Assembly (NCBI GenBank): GCA_030549495.1
Contig: JAUIRK010000172.1
Span: 186,001 to 250,000, forward strand
Source: Nectonema munidae
Lineage: Eukaryota > Nematomorpha > Nectonematoida > Nectonematidae
Direction of reading: 5' to 3'
DNA: 64,000 bases
The translations under genes were made by a program, and so were the position numbers. Shown one piece after another: positions 1-13,084 of the stretch. Below the pieces are notes generated by a model. That model worked only from the letters and a program-made list of their open reading frames with translations. It made no database searches and was not told the origin of the DNA. Numbering within the stretch: the first letter of the stretch is position 1; the number at the start of each line of letters is the position of its first letter.

Positions 1-2050
1 TAACTCATGAGGAAACGCGAAATTAAACTGGTCTCAAGTTAAATTTTATATTTATTCAATGTCCCTCTGCTAATATTTTTAATGCAATGTCTAAAGTAAT
101 GTAATTAATTATATTACATGAGTTACATATCTGAGTTTTATTTTAATTTCAGAATACGTTTATATTTTTATTACTATGAAATAGCGTGGTTTATATCTGA
201 ATATATCATCATTTCACTCTAATGGCTGCCATTTTAATTTCAGAGAGATGGAGGAAAAAGTGCCTATAGATATATTATTATATAAATGTTCGTTGTAAGT
301 ATCTGTGTTGGACTAAGGAAAATAAGAATTATGACTTTATATTCTTTTAAAGCTAATCCCTAAGAGGATAATTCTTTTCAAAATACTCTGACTGGAGTCT
401 GGAATTAAACTTGAAACACTTCAATAAGGCAATGGTTGTTTTCTTTAAATTCTAACCATTTGTCACGATTTGATAGCAGTATACCATGAAATAAAAATCG
501 CCTACTTCAAGATATATAAAAACAAATAATCCGAGGATTAGTATTCAAAATTTTTATCGTTGACTCTTTGTTATTTAGTTTGGTTTCATAGTAAGACAAC
601 TGAGTGTAATGTGCACAAATTTAATGTGGCTTCATACGAATAAATTTTACCTTTTTAGCGATTTATTCAAGGTAAATTTCAGTCTAATAATATCAATAGA
701 CAAACATGTAGCTCGAATTCTTACCATATTCTGTTTTTATGTTAATTTTTTGTTAACAATATACTGACTTGATTGTTTTAAATTGGTAATTTTTAGACAA
801 CCGTCATGACCCAAGTTTGGGTAGCTACACAAAATTTGTGGAGATCAATAAACTATTTGAATGACTTTTTTTCATATATAATTAATTTGATTTTTTAAAT
901 ATGCTTTTCTAAATGATGATTTACGCCGTTCTATTTAAGTTTAACGCTTAGCAAATCTTCGAACAAGATTTCAAAAAAGGTTTAAAAGCTCAATCTCTTC
1001 TCTTCAACTACCTTTTACCTGCTATCGCACATTTGAAAGTCATTAATTTAATTTATAATTTTAGAAGTTCCATGTCTGTTTCCATTTAAAGATTATGCTT
1101 GATATTCATAAGATATGTGTATACTGTTTATGATATGTAGAAAACATTAATGATTTCCATGATTCATTGTTTACTTCCTTGTACGAGTTTTTATCGTATG
1201 TTATAAATTTTGTTTTTGACTACTCACTTAGTGGAAGTCCTTTTATTTTTTTACTTCAAGACATTCAATATAAATATTCTATAAACTTATTGTATTTAAC
1301 TTGATACAAAAAGAATAGTTGATGCTAATAAAATAAGTATAATATTAATATCTATAGTAACTATAATATTCCCAAGTGATACTTTTACTCCATTTTATTT
1401 TTATGATTTGTTTCTTAATTTATTTAAACTAATAATAATAATCCTATAAACAACATTGTTCCTATGTTGCAAACGTTTTTATTATGTATTCAGAATTCCG
1501 CGTTTTATCCTTATATATTAATATGAATAAATTTATTATTTGATTCACTTATTTAATTTCATCGTTTTTAGGTAGTTTTGTATGAAATTACATAAGCTTG
1601 TCTTTACTTTCTGGCAACAAATGAGTTAACGGGAAAATATAAATGAAAATAAGAAGTGCTAAATAAGCAAAAATTACAAGACCAATTAATAAATAGTGAT
1701 AGTGTTTAACATTTTTAAAATTGGTCATTCAAACCAGAAAAATTGGATTAAGCACTTTTAGTGATAAACCATAATGAGAGAGATTACAGTGTTTTTACTG
1801 TATCCGAAAAACTGCTCTATGGATAAATGTATAAGCAGTGCAACTACACCATGACTTCGATAATGAGCGAGTTCCGTTCCTGGAAAAACTCTCGTAAGTT
1901 GAAAACTCTTTAATAGAAGCGCTATTTCCCATTGACTCCCATTATAAAAATTTAGATGCGTTCCTACGAGCTCCACAAACTCCACCCGTTTACAAATCCA
2001 AAGTTTAATATAAGAAAATAGAATACCTGAACAACTTATAAACTATTAAT
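1..2050. other. AT-rich intergenic stretch, nothing recognised
   Basis: Both strands are strongly AT-rich with frequent stops. The one short open frame, near 1758-1985, resembles nothing I know. No RNA gene, inverted repeat or coding exon could be supported. Confidence 0.6.
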
Positions 2051-2057
2051 ATGACTA

Positions 2058-3640
2058 TTAATAATAATTTAAATTAGAGTATGAAACTAGAGTGTTTGAA
2101 AGTTGAGGTAATGGTATAGTTGGTAGAGGTGTGAAGTTTTTACGAGGTTGATGGCGCACCAACAAATTTGCATGCGAGTCAGGTTCGTCATCACTTGAAG
2201 AAGTTACTTGAAACCCTTGAAAGTTATGATCATCGAGGGCAAGCAGAGCACTTCGAAGATGCAATCAAATGTCGTCAGCAGGAAATACAGATGCAGCATA
2301 AGCTTTGTTGACAGGATGGGAGGGTGCATTCAGCTTGGTAAAAAATGAAGTTAATCTCATTTACTTTGCACGCAACTGTTTTTCTCTGTAAAGTTGCTTA
2401 AATGGGAGAAGGGTATTTTCAAGCTTAATATTACGCTCTCGATTTGGATCATTGTTAACAAGGATCTGCAAACCCTGCTCGAAGAAAGACACATTGCATC
2501 AGAAAGCATTTTTCCTTATTAACCCATTTAAGACCAAGCAAAGCAGACGATATCTAAAAAAACGCAGACGATTTATATTCAAAGTCATTGAAAAAAGCAG
2601 ACGAAGATGAAATTACTTATGTTCCAAAATAGGAACATTGGTCGTAAATGGGTTAAGTTGTGATATTTGTTCTTTATCTTGATCCACCACTTTGGTCCCA
2701 TATAGCTATTAAATCCTCATTTGTTAACTCCTCAACATGTGAATCAAGTAATTCATTAACATTGACTTCTTCAAAGCGCAACCCACTAAAGTCATTCACA
2801 CACTCTGTCCATAATTTCCTCCACACACCATTCATGTTAGACTCTATAACTTCTTTCCATGCTTCAGATACATTGTCAATTGAATCTTTGATCTTAAAAC
2901 TTTTCCAGAAATCTACGAGTTTTCAGGCTTCTATCACTATCCATTTCACGAATCATTTGTCTGAAGATACGTCGAAGATAAGCTTTAAATGTAGAGATTA
3001 TAACCTGGTCCATTGGCTGAATTAATGAGGTCGTATTTTTAGGCAGAAACTCCAACCGAACATGATTGATCTGGAAAGTTAATGGGATGACCAGGTGCAT
3101 TGTCAAGCAGTAGCAATGCTTTATGAGAGATGTTCTTTCTAGTGATCCTAGCCTTGTCCCAGAATTTACTTCTCGTTCTGTTAGAAATTATATCCGGCGG
3201 CGGATATAGTGCCATGCAAGTATTCAATGCAGACGAAACCGCTCTGTATTGGAAGAAGATGCCTAGATCTTCAAATAAAGATAGAGCCTTTTCTTGAATG
3301 GGAGCAGTAGTCATTGGACAGCCATTTTGTAGACATATATCGTCCAGCCATAGTGAACACAAACGTTCCATGTCTTGCATTACAGTAGGTCGATGCTTGG
3401 TTACAATTTTTGCACTTAAGGGGTTGAACACTTGGCACTTAGCATGATTTTTTCTTTTTGATTGTGGCCATCGTTGAAGAAGAAAGATTGTAATGCTTGG
3501 TAAGTTCACTTAGTCGTTCGCCTCCTTCATGTTTTTTTTAATATTTCCAATTTTGTTTCTAAAGTAATTGCTTTTCTAGGCTTACTTGCCCTTCCACTCA
3601 GACTTTTCCCACTTGCGTTTCGCTTACCAGCAATTTTCAG
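2058..3640 (-). mobile_element. Degenerate Tigger/pogo-like DNA transposon (transposase remnant)
   Basis: Read on the minus strand, the pieces follow the TIGD1-type transposase in order. A CENP-B-like N-terminus (KPRKAITLETKLEILKK, then ERLSELTKHYNLSSSTMATI) lies near 3480-3620, and the second DNA-binding domain (MERLCSLWLDDICLQNG) near 3330-3400. The DDE core lies near 3040-3160 (KALLLLDNAPGHP, then FLPKNTTSLIQPMDQVII). A C-terminal stretch (GVWRKLWTECVNDF, HVEELTNEDLIAIWD) is at 2690-2850, and a tail with NNDPNRERNIKLENTLLPF is at 2380-2460. Part of the region between the DNA-binding and DDE domains is missing, and the frame shifts several times, so this copy is dead. A TTAA-flanked MITE interrupts the C-terminal part. 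Family assignment is by motif recall, not a database search. Confidence 0.8.
2519..2656. mobile_element. piggyBac-type MITE with TTAA target sites
   Basis: TTAA at 2519-2522 and 2653-2656 flank a 130-bp insert that starts CCCATTTAAGACCAA and ends TTGGTCGTAAATGGG, which are imperfect inverted termini. TTAA duplication and a CCC...GGG terminus are the piggyBac signature. It sits inside the Tigger-like transposase remnant and so is younger than it. Closely related sequence recurs at 39181-39416, and partial matches lie near 25357 and 36170. Confidence 0.75.
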
Positions 3641-3659
3641 AGGAGTTAATCCAAAATTT

Positions 3660-4640
3660 ACTCAATTTTTTTTTTAAGAAAATCTTAATTTTTTTGAAAG
3701 TATTTTAACGTAGGGAAATAAATTAAGAATATACTTTTTACAGTGTAGAAAAACTATAGTATGTAATATATGAAATATATTAGAATAAAAAACTAGTTAA
3801 ATTAGTAATCATCCTAAATAATACTTTGAAAAAAGGGAACAAAAAATTTACACAAGTTTTGAGAAGCGAGTAAAAAATGAACAAAAGGATGAATTGTAAC
3901 ATTCTGTCAAAATTATCATTTGTCTTTTTATATAAAATAAAATACCTTATAAATTACGCCTGAATTATTATCGTAATAAACACTAAGATGGTTCTAAAAA
4001 AGTAAAAAAGAAATAAATGAATTTCAACGGATAAAAGAGTCAGTCGACAAATGGAGAAAATTTTCATATTTTTCTTATTTTGAATACCATAGGAAAAAAC
4101 ATTTCTATTTTGCAAGTAAAGATATGTACTTTTTTGGTTCATTGTATGTAGTTTTCGCAAAAAAATTTCTAGGTCTAACGAGTATGAAGTGAGAGATTTA
4201 AAAGGATGGGAGTCGAAATCGCTATCTAATAAAATTTAGGAGGCCGTTATTTTTAAGTACTAAAAAAAAATTAAGTATTCAATAAAGAGAGTGACTTTTT
4301 CGTAAGCAAAAGTTGGCATCAAATTTATTAGGTTAAGTATTTATAGACGAAGTCAGATTTTTTTTTACTACTTTAATCGTAGTAGTTCGAGAGTTTGACA
4401 TTTTCTCTTCGACTCGCCAATCCGATTGAAAGTAAAGTTGTTCTTATACTTACACATCATTTTTGCTAAAAAAAAATTTATGTATGTTCTTAACATAACA
4501 TAATTTATTAAGCGAATAGAAAGGCAAATTTGCCTGTATTGATCGCATCAATTTAAGGAAAAGAAAAAGAATAACTAAACTGATCGAGAATAGTGTAAGT
4601 GACAATTATGGAAAAAGATTAATATAAGAAAATTATGATA
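3660..4640. other. AT-rich spacer
   Basis: Lies between the Tigger-like remnant and the 3' end of the minus-strand LINE. It may include LINE 3' untranslated sequence, but I see no recognisable gene or repeat boundary. Confidence 0.4.
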
Positions 4641-4655
4641 TTCCATGTTACTAAG

Positions 4656-7260
4656 CTAGGAAGGAGTATACATCTTATCTTTCCAGAAGTGGTCAAGACG
4701 TTGCTTGAAGATGTTTAAATTAGGAGAGTTCACTACATAAGCGGGAAGGCTGTTCCAGTCGTTGATAATTCTGTTAGAAAAGAAGTTTTTGCGGAAGTGC
4801 TTTTTGTGTCGGCTTTTTATAAATTTGTACTGATGAGTTCTTTGAAATCTTGAAGAAAATGGGGGTAGGATATCACGATTAACATGAATGTTTTTATTTA
4901 TGATGTTAAATACTGTTATCATGTCGTTTCTTTTATATCTGTATGACAGAAGTGGTAAGGACAGAGTCTGCAATCGTTCTTTATAGTGCAGTTCTTTGAG
5001 GCCTTTCATTCTTTTGGTTATATGTTGCTGTACTTTCTCCAAAGATTTCATATTTTTTATGCAGGTAGGTTGCGCTATAACATTACCGTACTCAAGGATG
5101 GGTCGTATCAAAGCTTTATATATAGGTTTAGCTATCTCGGGTTCAAAGGAAGATAAATATCGAAGAACTAAATGGAATATAGAGTAAGCTTTCGAGATGA
5201 TTTTTGAAAATTGAGGTTTAAATTTGAGAGGTTCATCAATAATAATTCCTAAATCGTTAATTTGTGCGGTACGCTTGATATTATAACCACCTATGTAGTA
5301 AGTGACGCTATTAATTAAACCAATTTATAAATGATAACATGAAAAGTTTAAATCCATACCCCAAGTGTGACACCATTGGTATAAAGTAAAAAGGTCGGCT
5401 TGAAGTTGTAGTTTAGATTTGTTAGTTGATTCCGAGTACATTTTAAGATCATTAGCAACAATTTTAAGCGAGAACGAACTTGGGTATGCAGATCATTTAT
5501 GTAAATGTTGAAAAGTAGTGGTCCTATCACACTACCTTGGATAACACCACTAGTCACCTTACTTGAATTTGATATATGGCCATTCACGGTGACAAACTGG
5601 GTTCTATCGGTTAAGAAGTTATCAATCCAATTAATAATTCCAGAGTTTAGTTATTGAATATAGGATGATGAAAAAAAAAAATCAACGTTATTAAAGGGAG
5701 GAAAGGTTATAGATTAGAAAATGTTGATATTAATAAATTTCAAATAAAAAAATATATCAGAATATAGATCAAATGAAGGGGAGAGTGAGGAAGCGGGGGG
5801 ATAATAGAGATTCAAGTGGGGACTCCTTCTTTTAAAGATAGGTTGAATAACTTTGTTATAGGAAATGCCAAATCTTGGGAAAGTTCTTTCAGAATATATG
5901 GGTGCAAATTATCAATACCAGGTGATTTGTCGCCGCCGAGAGAGCTAAGTTTCTGAAATACAAGTTTTTCACTGACTACTACATCTTCCATCGGTGAGTA
6001 GTGATGATACTTGGGTAATATTTTTGGAGGATGGGTTTGAGGGTTAGTAAATACAGAAGAAAAGTACTCACTGAATGTTTCAGCAATTATGTTATCAGAT
6101 TTTACACGATTTCCATTTTTATCAATTATAGTATTTAATAAACTATGGCTTCATTTTTTCAATACGTTTATATAATTCCAAAACTTTTTAGGCTTGTCTA
6201 TGTTCTTTGAAATGTTACATTCAAAGGAACGCTTTGCTTTTCTTGTTTCTCTTCTTAATTTATTTGATATTTCTTTGAGTTGTAACAACATTTTAGGGTC
6301 TTTAAACTTCAGGTACTTCTTGAAGAGTTTTTTTTTCTTTTGTATATGTATGTAGTTGATCTATTCATATACGGATTATATTTTGTTTTCTTTTTCATTA
6401 AAGGTATAAACTCAGCAATAGCTCCGTATATAACTCTCATGAAAATATCATAAAACTCTAAAAAAGAGTATTCATTATATAGGTTCCAATTAACATTGGA
6501 CAGATATTCTCTTATTTTATTGTATCTTCCCGATCGAACATCTAGTTTGGTGGTTATAGAAGATGAAGCTTTGACAATATAAGAAAAATCGAACGTAATA
6601 GAGTAATGATCACTACCATCCAATGCTGGTAAAATAGAAATATTTGAAAGATCAGAAGGGAAATTCGTAATTAAGAGGTCTAAAATACTTTCTTTTCCAG
6701 CATAATCTAATCTAGTAGCATCCTGAATTAATTGGAACAAGTTGTTTGAAGCTAGGTACTCTACAAACTTCATAGCAGAAGAATTCTTTCTAGCGTTGTG
6801 AACTTTGGAGTTCCAAGGAATAAAGGGATAGTTAAAATCTCCAATGAAAATTATAGTAAATTTAGGAAACAAGTCAATGAGGGTTGAAAAGAGACGAATT
6901 ATTTCATGAGTAGAACAAGCCATATTGATTGAGGGGCTTCTAAAAATGCAGCAAACGATAAAGTTTTTGCCATTATTTTAAATCTCTAAAGTAATATATT
7001 CAATGTAGGAAGGAACAAAGGGGGATACAGTTTTGACTTTTAAAAATGGTTTAAAATAAGCAATGATTCCTCTAGTTTTAGAAGCATGGTTAGTTACTTT
7101 ATCAAAATTGTTGACCATTGAAAAACTGCACAGATTATAGATGGAGCAGACTGGCGGAAATAAACCTTTATTTTTTGGAAGAACTTCGGTAATAAAAATC
7201 AAATCAGAATTTGTTTTGTCTATTACCAAACAAAGCTATAACATTTTGGGAAGAAGTTGA
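4656..7260 (-). mobile_element. CR1-like LINE, minus strand, inactive
   Basis: Minus-strand reading gives a non-LTR retrotransposon in the expected order. An apurinic-like endonuclease occupies 6309-7229 (SDLIFITEV, later FTIIFIGDFNYP and LDGSDHYSITFDF). The reverse transcriptase entry motif KSPGIDNLHPYILKEL is near 5900. The box SGVIQGSVIGPLLFNIYIND is near 5510-5590. The C-terminal thumb at 4656-5111 has RIINDWNSLPAYVVNSPNLN, a tail typical of CR1-group elements. The usual FADD catalytic box reads VAND near 5450, and the frame breaks in several places, so the copy cannot be active. The clade call is by motif resemblance only. Confidence 0.85.
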
Positions 7261-7384
7261 TTAGAATTGGTATAGAATACAGATAAAATATTTCGGGAAA
7301 TTTCTTTATGTTGACTTGAAGTGAAAGTTGATTGTTTTAACTTGTAGGTTCTGTTGATTCGTTGGTGGCAAGTAGTGTTTCTCC

Positions 7385-8890
7385 ATGTCTGCTCCCAGAT
7401 TCACTTTATCAGGAGTACCACAAGGCTCAATATTGGGGCCGTTACTGTTTTCAATTTACATAAATAGTATCTCTGAATCTAATGCAAATTTTAAGTTTTA
7501 TTTATTTGCAGATGATGTAACACTACTTATTCCTCTTTCAAAGCTTACGAAAAATGACCTAACTCTTACTGAATCTTTTAAATGCATTTTCGTCAAATCG
7601 GAAAAATGGTGTAAAGGGAACTTTTTAACTTTGAACTATAATAAATCTAAAATGATGTTAATATCCAACAAGAAAAATAAAAGCGTAAAACTAAATACTG
7701 AGTCAATTGGTATTGAGTTGGTAAATAAATTTAATTTTCTAGGGCTGTATATAAACCAAAACCTAACATGGAATGACCATCAAGATTTGATTTCAAAAAA
7801 GGTAAATGCGATACTTGGAATAATGCGACGTTTTAGAAATTATTTTGATATCAATATTAAGCTGACTTTGTACAAAGCTTTGATTCTACCCCATTTCACA
7901 TATAGCGTGATAAATTGGGGTTATTCAAACACATATAAACTTGAAACTCTACAAAAAAATAATAAGAGTAGTTTTCAACCTAGGCTTTAGAGATCACACA
8001 GAACTTGATTTTATAAACCAAAATTTATTGAAAATTAATGATATATATTTAAGTCAATTATGTAAACTAACATACAAATATTTGAATAATTTACTTCCTG
8101 AAATATTTTCGGAGTGGCAAAACTTTGTACATCAAAAAACGAGTTACTTTTTGAGATCTTGCAATAATTTAGTTATTACACAGTGCAGACTTAAAGGTTC
8201 TAAAAAGACATTAAAATACAGAATTGCTATGTTTTGGAACACAACTCTTGAAAAAACTAACTTTATTGATCAAACATTCCATATGTATAAAAAATTACTC
8301 AAAATTTTTTTTTATATCCAAGTATGGTACAAATTATAATGATGAAATTATTTATTTCAATTGATTTAATTTTTTCAATTGATTTTATTTCAATTGATTT
8401 AATTAATTGAAATTATTTGTTTCAATTGATAGCCAAATTAATTGTATATTAACATAAAATTTAAAATTGGTGAATATTCATAGTTTTAATCATAATTGTT
8501 TGTAAGCTTATACCAACATGGTACACATACATACATATATACTTATTTATATATTTTTATATTCATGTACTTGTATTTTTGTACAGTATGATTTCCTGTT
8601 ATATTTATCAATGTAATATTGTCATATTTTGAAATTTTTCTGATATCTTCACCTTTCTTCATTTATTTTATTCTTCCAGATTCGTATAAGAAACTCAGCG
8701 TGTTTGCAATTCCTCACAGGGTGTATATACCAGCGGCCACAAGGCTTTTTACACACCCTTGCAGAACTCTCCATGATTGTTTTTTTCAACAGTTTGGTTT
8801 TTTTTTCAAAAATAGTTTGGTTTTTGGATCTATGTACTTTTTTTTTGATTCTGCTGAATAAATTCTTTCTTCTTCTTCTTCTTCTTCAAA
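7385..8890 (+). mobile_element. LINE 3' half (reverse transcriptase), plus strand
   Basis: The open frame 7385-7990 encodes the reverse transcriptase palm, with SGVPQGSILGPLLFSIYIN and the catalytic LFADDVTLL. A one-base shift in an A-run near 7955 moves the coding frame into 7941-8339, which continues the thumb (INDIYLSQLCKLTYKYL...LPEIF). Apart from that shift the palm and thumb are open. The endonuclease is absent, so the copy is 5' truncated. The 3' end has AATAAA-like sequence and a short CTT run at about 8867-8887. The thumb matches the minus-strand LINE at 34.9-37.1 kb, so the two belong to one family, different from the CR1-like element next to it. Confidence 0.85.
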
Positions 8891-8894
8891 AATA

Positions 8895-10656
8895 GTTTTG
8901 AGAAAAACAACACGGAGGAAACAAAATTTATCAGTTAATCGCTAGGCAGAGTTTTTAATTAAGATGTGAATTTGAACACATAGCAATAGCAGTAAAGCCT
9001 CTTATTATATTCAAGAGAAAAAGAAATATAACAAATATTATTGCCTATAGTGATATTCAGAAGAAACAAGTTTGAATGCATTTTTAAAATATATTGCAAT
9101 TTGGAATTGAAAATGAAAATTAAGAAGTAAATGAAGAGAAAAAATCTATTAAATTTGGGGGAAAGATCATATATTGAAATAGAAAATTTTAAGGATATAG
9201 TTTGAATAAGAAAGATTCAAATTAGAGAAAGAGAAAAATTTTAATCATATAAAAATAACAAGGGATGATAAATTTTTGATTATTATGGTTTTCAACACAT
9301 CAACAACTTTTACCAAAATCTGATATCAGGCGTAGTTCTCAGATGAGAGAGAAAAATTTGGTCATTTATATCAAACATTAGTAGTATAGGAATTTAAAAT
9401 TATGGGTTTAAAGCTACTAACGTTTTTTTTTAAAATTCATATTTTTTATTCTTCCATCGGTTTTATTCTATCAAAATTTAAATGGCGATTTTTTAAATTA
9501 TTTTTTTATATAGTGTAATTAGCCTTTAGTTTCTTTTATACTTTTTTGAATATTGACTTTATTTATTAACAAGCTTTTAATTTGGAAGATAATATACTTA
9601 TGACTACCTGATTACAAGTAGGTTACATTAAAAATAATATATAAATGCGCTTACAAATGAACATGAAAAATAAAAACTTAATATTAAAATACAAAATAGA
9701 TTCCTCAATTGGCATTACTCATCTCTATCTTTTTAAGATATTTTCTAAGTTAAAGTGTTTGCTTTCATATGCAAAATGCCTTTTTTCCTTGTTATAAGGT
9801 ATTGATTTTTATATCAACGGGAACACGCAAAGTATTTTTTATTCTTGTACTATCTGTGTAAATACTCGTTGAAACATTTTGTACTCCTTTACTCCTGTGG
9901 TTTTTAAAGACATCATCCTTGCTATGGCGAAATTTTTTGCCTAGTAACTCTCAGCAATATAAATAATTCAACTATCTATGCCAGTTCCTTCATGAAACTT
10001 ATTTTGTGCCATGTTTGGTGTACAGCTTTTCCCTCATCTATACTCTCTGGTCGTTGTTGGTATCGATTTCACTTGTGGCAAGAATGTGACAGAAGTATTG
10101 TTCACTCAATCTTGTGCTCACAGGAATTTTTAATATTTTATAAAAAATAATGTTTTTAATTTAACTATTAAAACCTTTAGAAATTATGGAAATCAGCTTC
10201 AGTTAAATTTTTTAGCTCTGAGAGATCGTAAAATAACGAGAGTTTTCAGGCCAAAAGAACTCCTAGTAAGCTCTAATGCATGTAAATTAAACATATAATG
10301 AACCTTTAGATAGCGTATTGATGCTATGCTGTGTGTATCTGAAAAAAAATTAATTCATAAAAAGGAAATATTAGCAAAAATGCTGTTGAACTATTTTAAA
10401 TGATCAATTTTATTCATTTTTATTTTCCTTTGATTTCATGACACTTCGAAATATATACTCAATGAGTGTTTCCTTTATTTTTTGAATTATATCTTTAATA
10501 ACATTCCGAGTTCTAACAGGTCTAAAATTATTTGCATATTCTGTTCCCTATTTTATTTTTCATAAATTTTTATTCTTTGGGTGCTTATGAATAAACTTCT
10601 ATAATATTTTGTATTAATATTATTTTTATTAGGAAATATATTTTCTACCATTTTCT
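8895..10656. other. AT-rich intergenic stretch
   Basis: No coding exon, RNA gene or clear repeat seen. A slightly more GC-rich patch near 9980-10110 has no recognisable coding signal on either strand. Confidence 0.45.
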
Positions 10657-10775
10657 CAGGGGCGCACATCCTCAAAATTATTGGGGGGGGGGGGGGCGAA
10701 ATTTTTTTGTTGCAATTTTCAAAATTAGTGGTCTGGAAATACCACGGGAGACCAAATATTCAAGCAATCCTTTAA

Positions 10776-11707
10776 GGTCCTCAGACATTTCGCCCCATTC
10801 TTTTTATAAGACAATTCGCCCCATTATTTTCATAAGACAGTTCGTCCCATGGACAATTCGCCCCATTATTTTCATAGGACATTTTGTCTCATGGACAATT
10901 CGCCCCATTATTTTCATAAGACATTTTGTCTCATGGACAATTCGCCTAACTATTTTCATAAAACAATTTGCCCCATTATTTTCATAAAATAATTCGCATC
11001 ATAATTTTCATAAGACGATTTGCCTCATGCTCAATTTGCTCCATTATTTTTATAAGAGAATGCGCTCTATTATTTTTATAAAACTTCCAGTCCTATTTTT
11101 ATAAGACAATTCTTTCCATTAAAAATTTGCTCTATTTTTATAATACAATTCTTGCCATAGACAATTTACTCTATTTATGCAGATCAATTAGCACTATTGT
11201 TTTATAAAACCGTTTTTTCAATTTTTTTGACTCTTTTACGCTGTTTTCATTAGACTATTTTTCGTAAAACGGTTTGGCATATGAACATTTTGCCTAATAC
11301 CACAACTCATCTCAATAAAATAGCTATATTTTAATTTTATTTAGTTTTTTAAGAATTGTTTTTTGAAAGGCAGTTATTTTATAAATGAAACAAATATTTA
11401 AAATTTTTAAACAAAATAAAAATTAATATTTTGTAATTGTAATATCATTGTAATTATCTTTTTCTTCAAATTCATCATCAATAATTTAAAAGTGATAAAA
11501 AAATTAACAGATAAAATAATTAATTTGAAATAATTTAATAGAGATAAAATAAACAAGAATATAAAATTTTTTAATAATTTTACACATATAATAAACAAAG
11601 ATGGATGAAACAAATAGCCTATGAGACAATTTGTCCATTGGGCGAATTGTCTATGGGGCGAATCATCTATTGGGCGAATTGTATATGTGGCAAAATGTCT
11701 GTCGACC
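10776..11707. mobile_element. Terminal-repeat element with internal minisatellite (copy A)
   Basis: The termini ggtcctcagacatttcgcc and ggcaaaatgtctgtcgacc are imperfect inverted repeats, and ctttaa flanks both sides (10770-10775 and 11708-11713). Units of the form 'catggacaattcgccccattattttcataagacattt' repeat with drift in the left third (10785-11060) and again, inverted, near the right end. No open frame suggests a transposase. The superfamily is unknown; a 6-bp target duplication fits no common class neatly. Confidence 0.65.
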
Positions 11708-12340
11708 CTTTAAAATAGAGTGTATTCAGAGCATATCTAAAGTCCTAAATTTATAAGACTACTTTATATTTTTTTTACAAAATTTGTGAATTTAAATACT
11801 ATACTTCCAGCGAAAATATTTTAATTAAGTTTGCAGAAGAATACACACTAGTTTAAAAAATCCAAAATTGTTAGGGGGTGGAATAGGCTTTTCATTTGAA
11901 AAATGAATAAGTCTACCAGGCACATTACAGGAATTGATGAAAGGATATCTGATTCATAGAGAAAACAAATAACTGAAGGTTGGATAGTTTGTCTAAAGGC
12001 AAAGAGTCTACTAGACACCCTGCGATGTTTATATGAAAAAATGTGATTGATTCAGGGGCAAGTGTATAAAATGAAATTATAATTATGCAAACAAAAAATT
12101 AAGATCGCATTATTTCATTTTACTCAGCATCATTCAAAAATAGTTTAAAAGCTAAATTGATACAAGCCACAAAAAGTAAAATAACTTTTAACATTTTGCA
12201 ATGATTTGCCTTTTATAATAAATTTTAAGGAAAAAAAGTTTATCAGAAAAAGTTATAGAGCTTCAACAAAAACTAAAATTTTAGGGTAGAACTTAAGTTT
12301 TTGGAAACTAATTTGACGTACCCCCCTACAGCATACTCTA

Positions 12341-12491
12341 TGGGTGGTATGGCAGGTTGGTTGAGATGATGGACTTAGCACGGAAGCCTCTTGATTCGAT
12401 TCCTCATCGATACGAATTTATTCATAGTTTGACATAAGCGGTACATCAGTGCCTTGTCAACAAAAATACACCCGCTGTACCTTACCTTTTA
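12341..12491 (+). mobile_element. tRNA-derived SINE, diverged copy
   Basis: It begins gggtggtatggcaggttgg, with an A-box-like segment and a B-box-like gattcgattcc, then a tail containing 'aagcggtacatcagtgcctt' and ending in CCTTACC. The tail matches the SINE copies at 44.6, 48.7, 60.2 and 61.3 kb. It has no 3' half that could fold as a tRNA. Confidence 0.6.
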
Positions 12492-12722
12492 CTTAAAATT
12501 GAAAAATTTGCTACATAATTAACATAAGAGAGAAAGGAAAGAAAATAAACTAATAAATCAATTTTCACTATTTTAAAATGGGACCGTCTGTTCTCAGAAT
12601 AATTTCAAAATAATAGGAGGCATAAAGATTTAGAGTTTATTTGATATTTTCAAATTTTTATAAACAGCAAAGCCAACATTTAAGTAGCTAGCCCTTTTAA
12701 TTAAAAAATTATTTAATCTAAC

Positions 12723-13084
12723 GGTCGATAGACATTTCGCCCCAAAAACAATTTGCCCCCTGGACAAATTGTCTCATAGGCTATTTGTTTCATCCATCTT
12801 TGCTTATTAAATGTGTAAAATTATTAAAAAATTTTATATTCTTTTTATTTTATCTCTATTAAATTATTTCAAATTAATCATTTTATCTCTTAATTTTTTA
12901 GAATTGTCCATGAGACAAAATGTCTTATGAAAATAACGGGGCGAGTTGTCTATGAAACAAAATGTCTTATGAAAATAATGGGGCGAATTGTCCATGGGAC
13001 GAACTGTCTTATGAAAATAATGGAGCGAATTGTCCATGGGACGAACTGTCTTATGAAAATAATGGGGCGAAATGTCCGAGGACC
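12723..13084. mobile_element. Terminal-repeat/minisatellite element (copy B, inverted)
   Basis: It starts ggtcgatagacatttcgcccc and ends ggggcgaaatgtccgaggacc, the same terminal motif as copy A. The interior runs antiparallel to copy A: an AT-rich core matching 11430-11620 in reverse complement, followed by about four units of 'gaactgtcttatgaaaataa' type repeats. It is shorter than copy A, and no clear target duplication was seen. Confidence 0.6.

Noticed and set aside
10785-11060. Regular repeats that could suggest a CRISPR-like array
   Set aside because: The units drift, have no unique spacers of constant length, and the setting is eukaryotic; they are an internal minisatellite of a terminal-repeat element.
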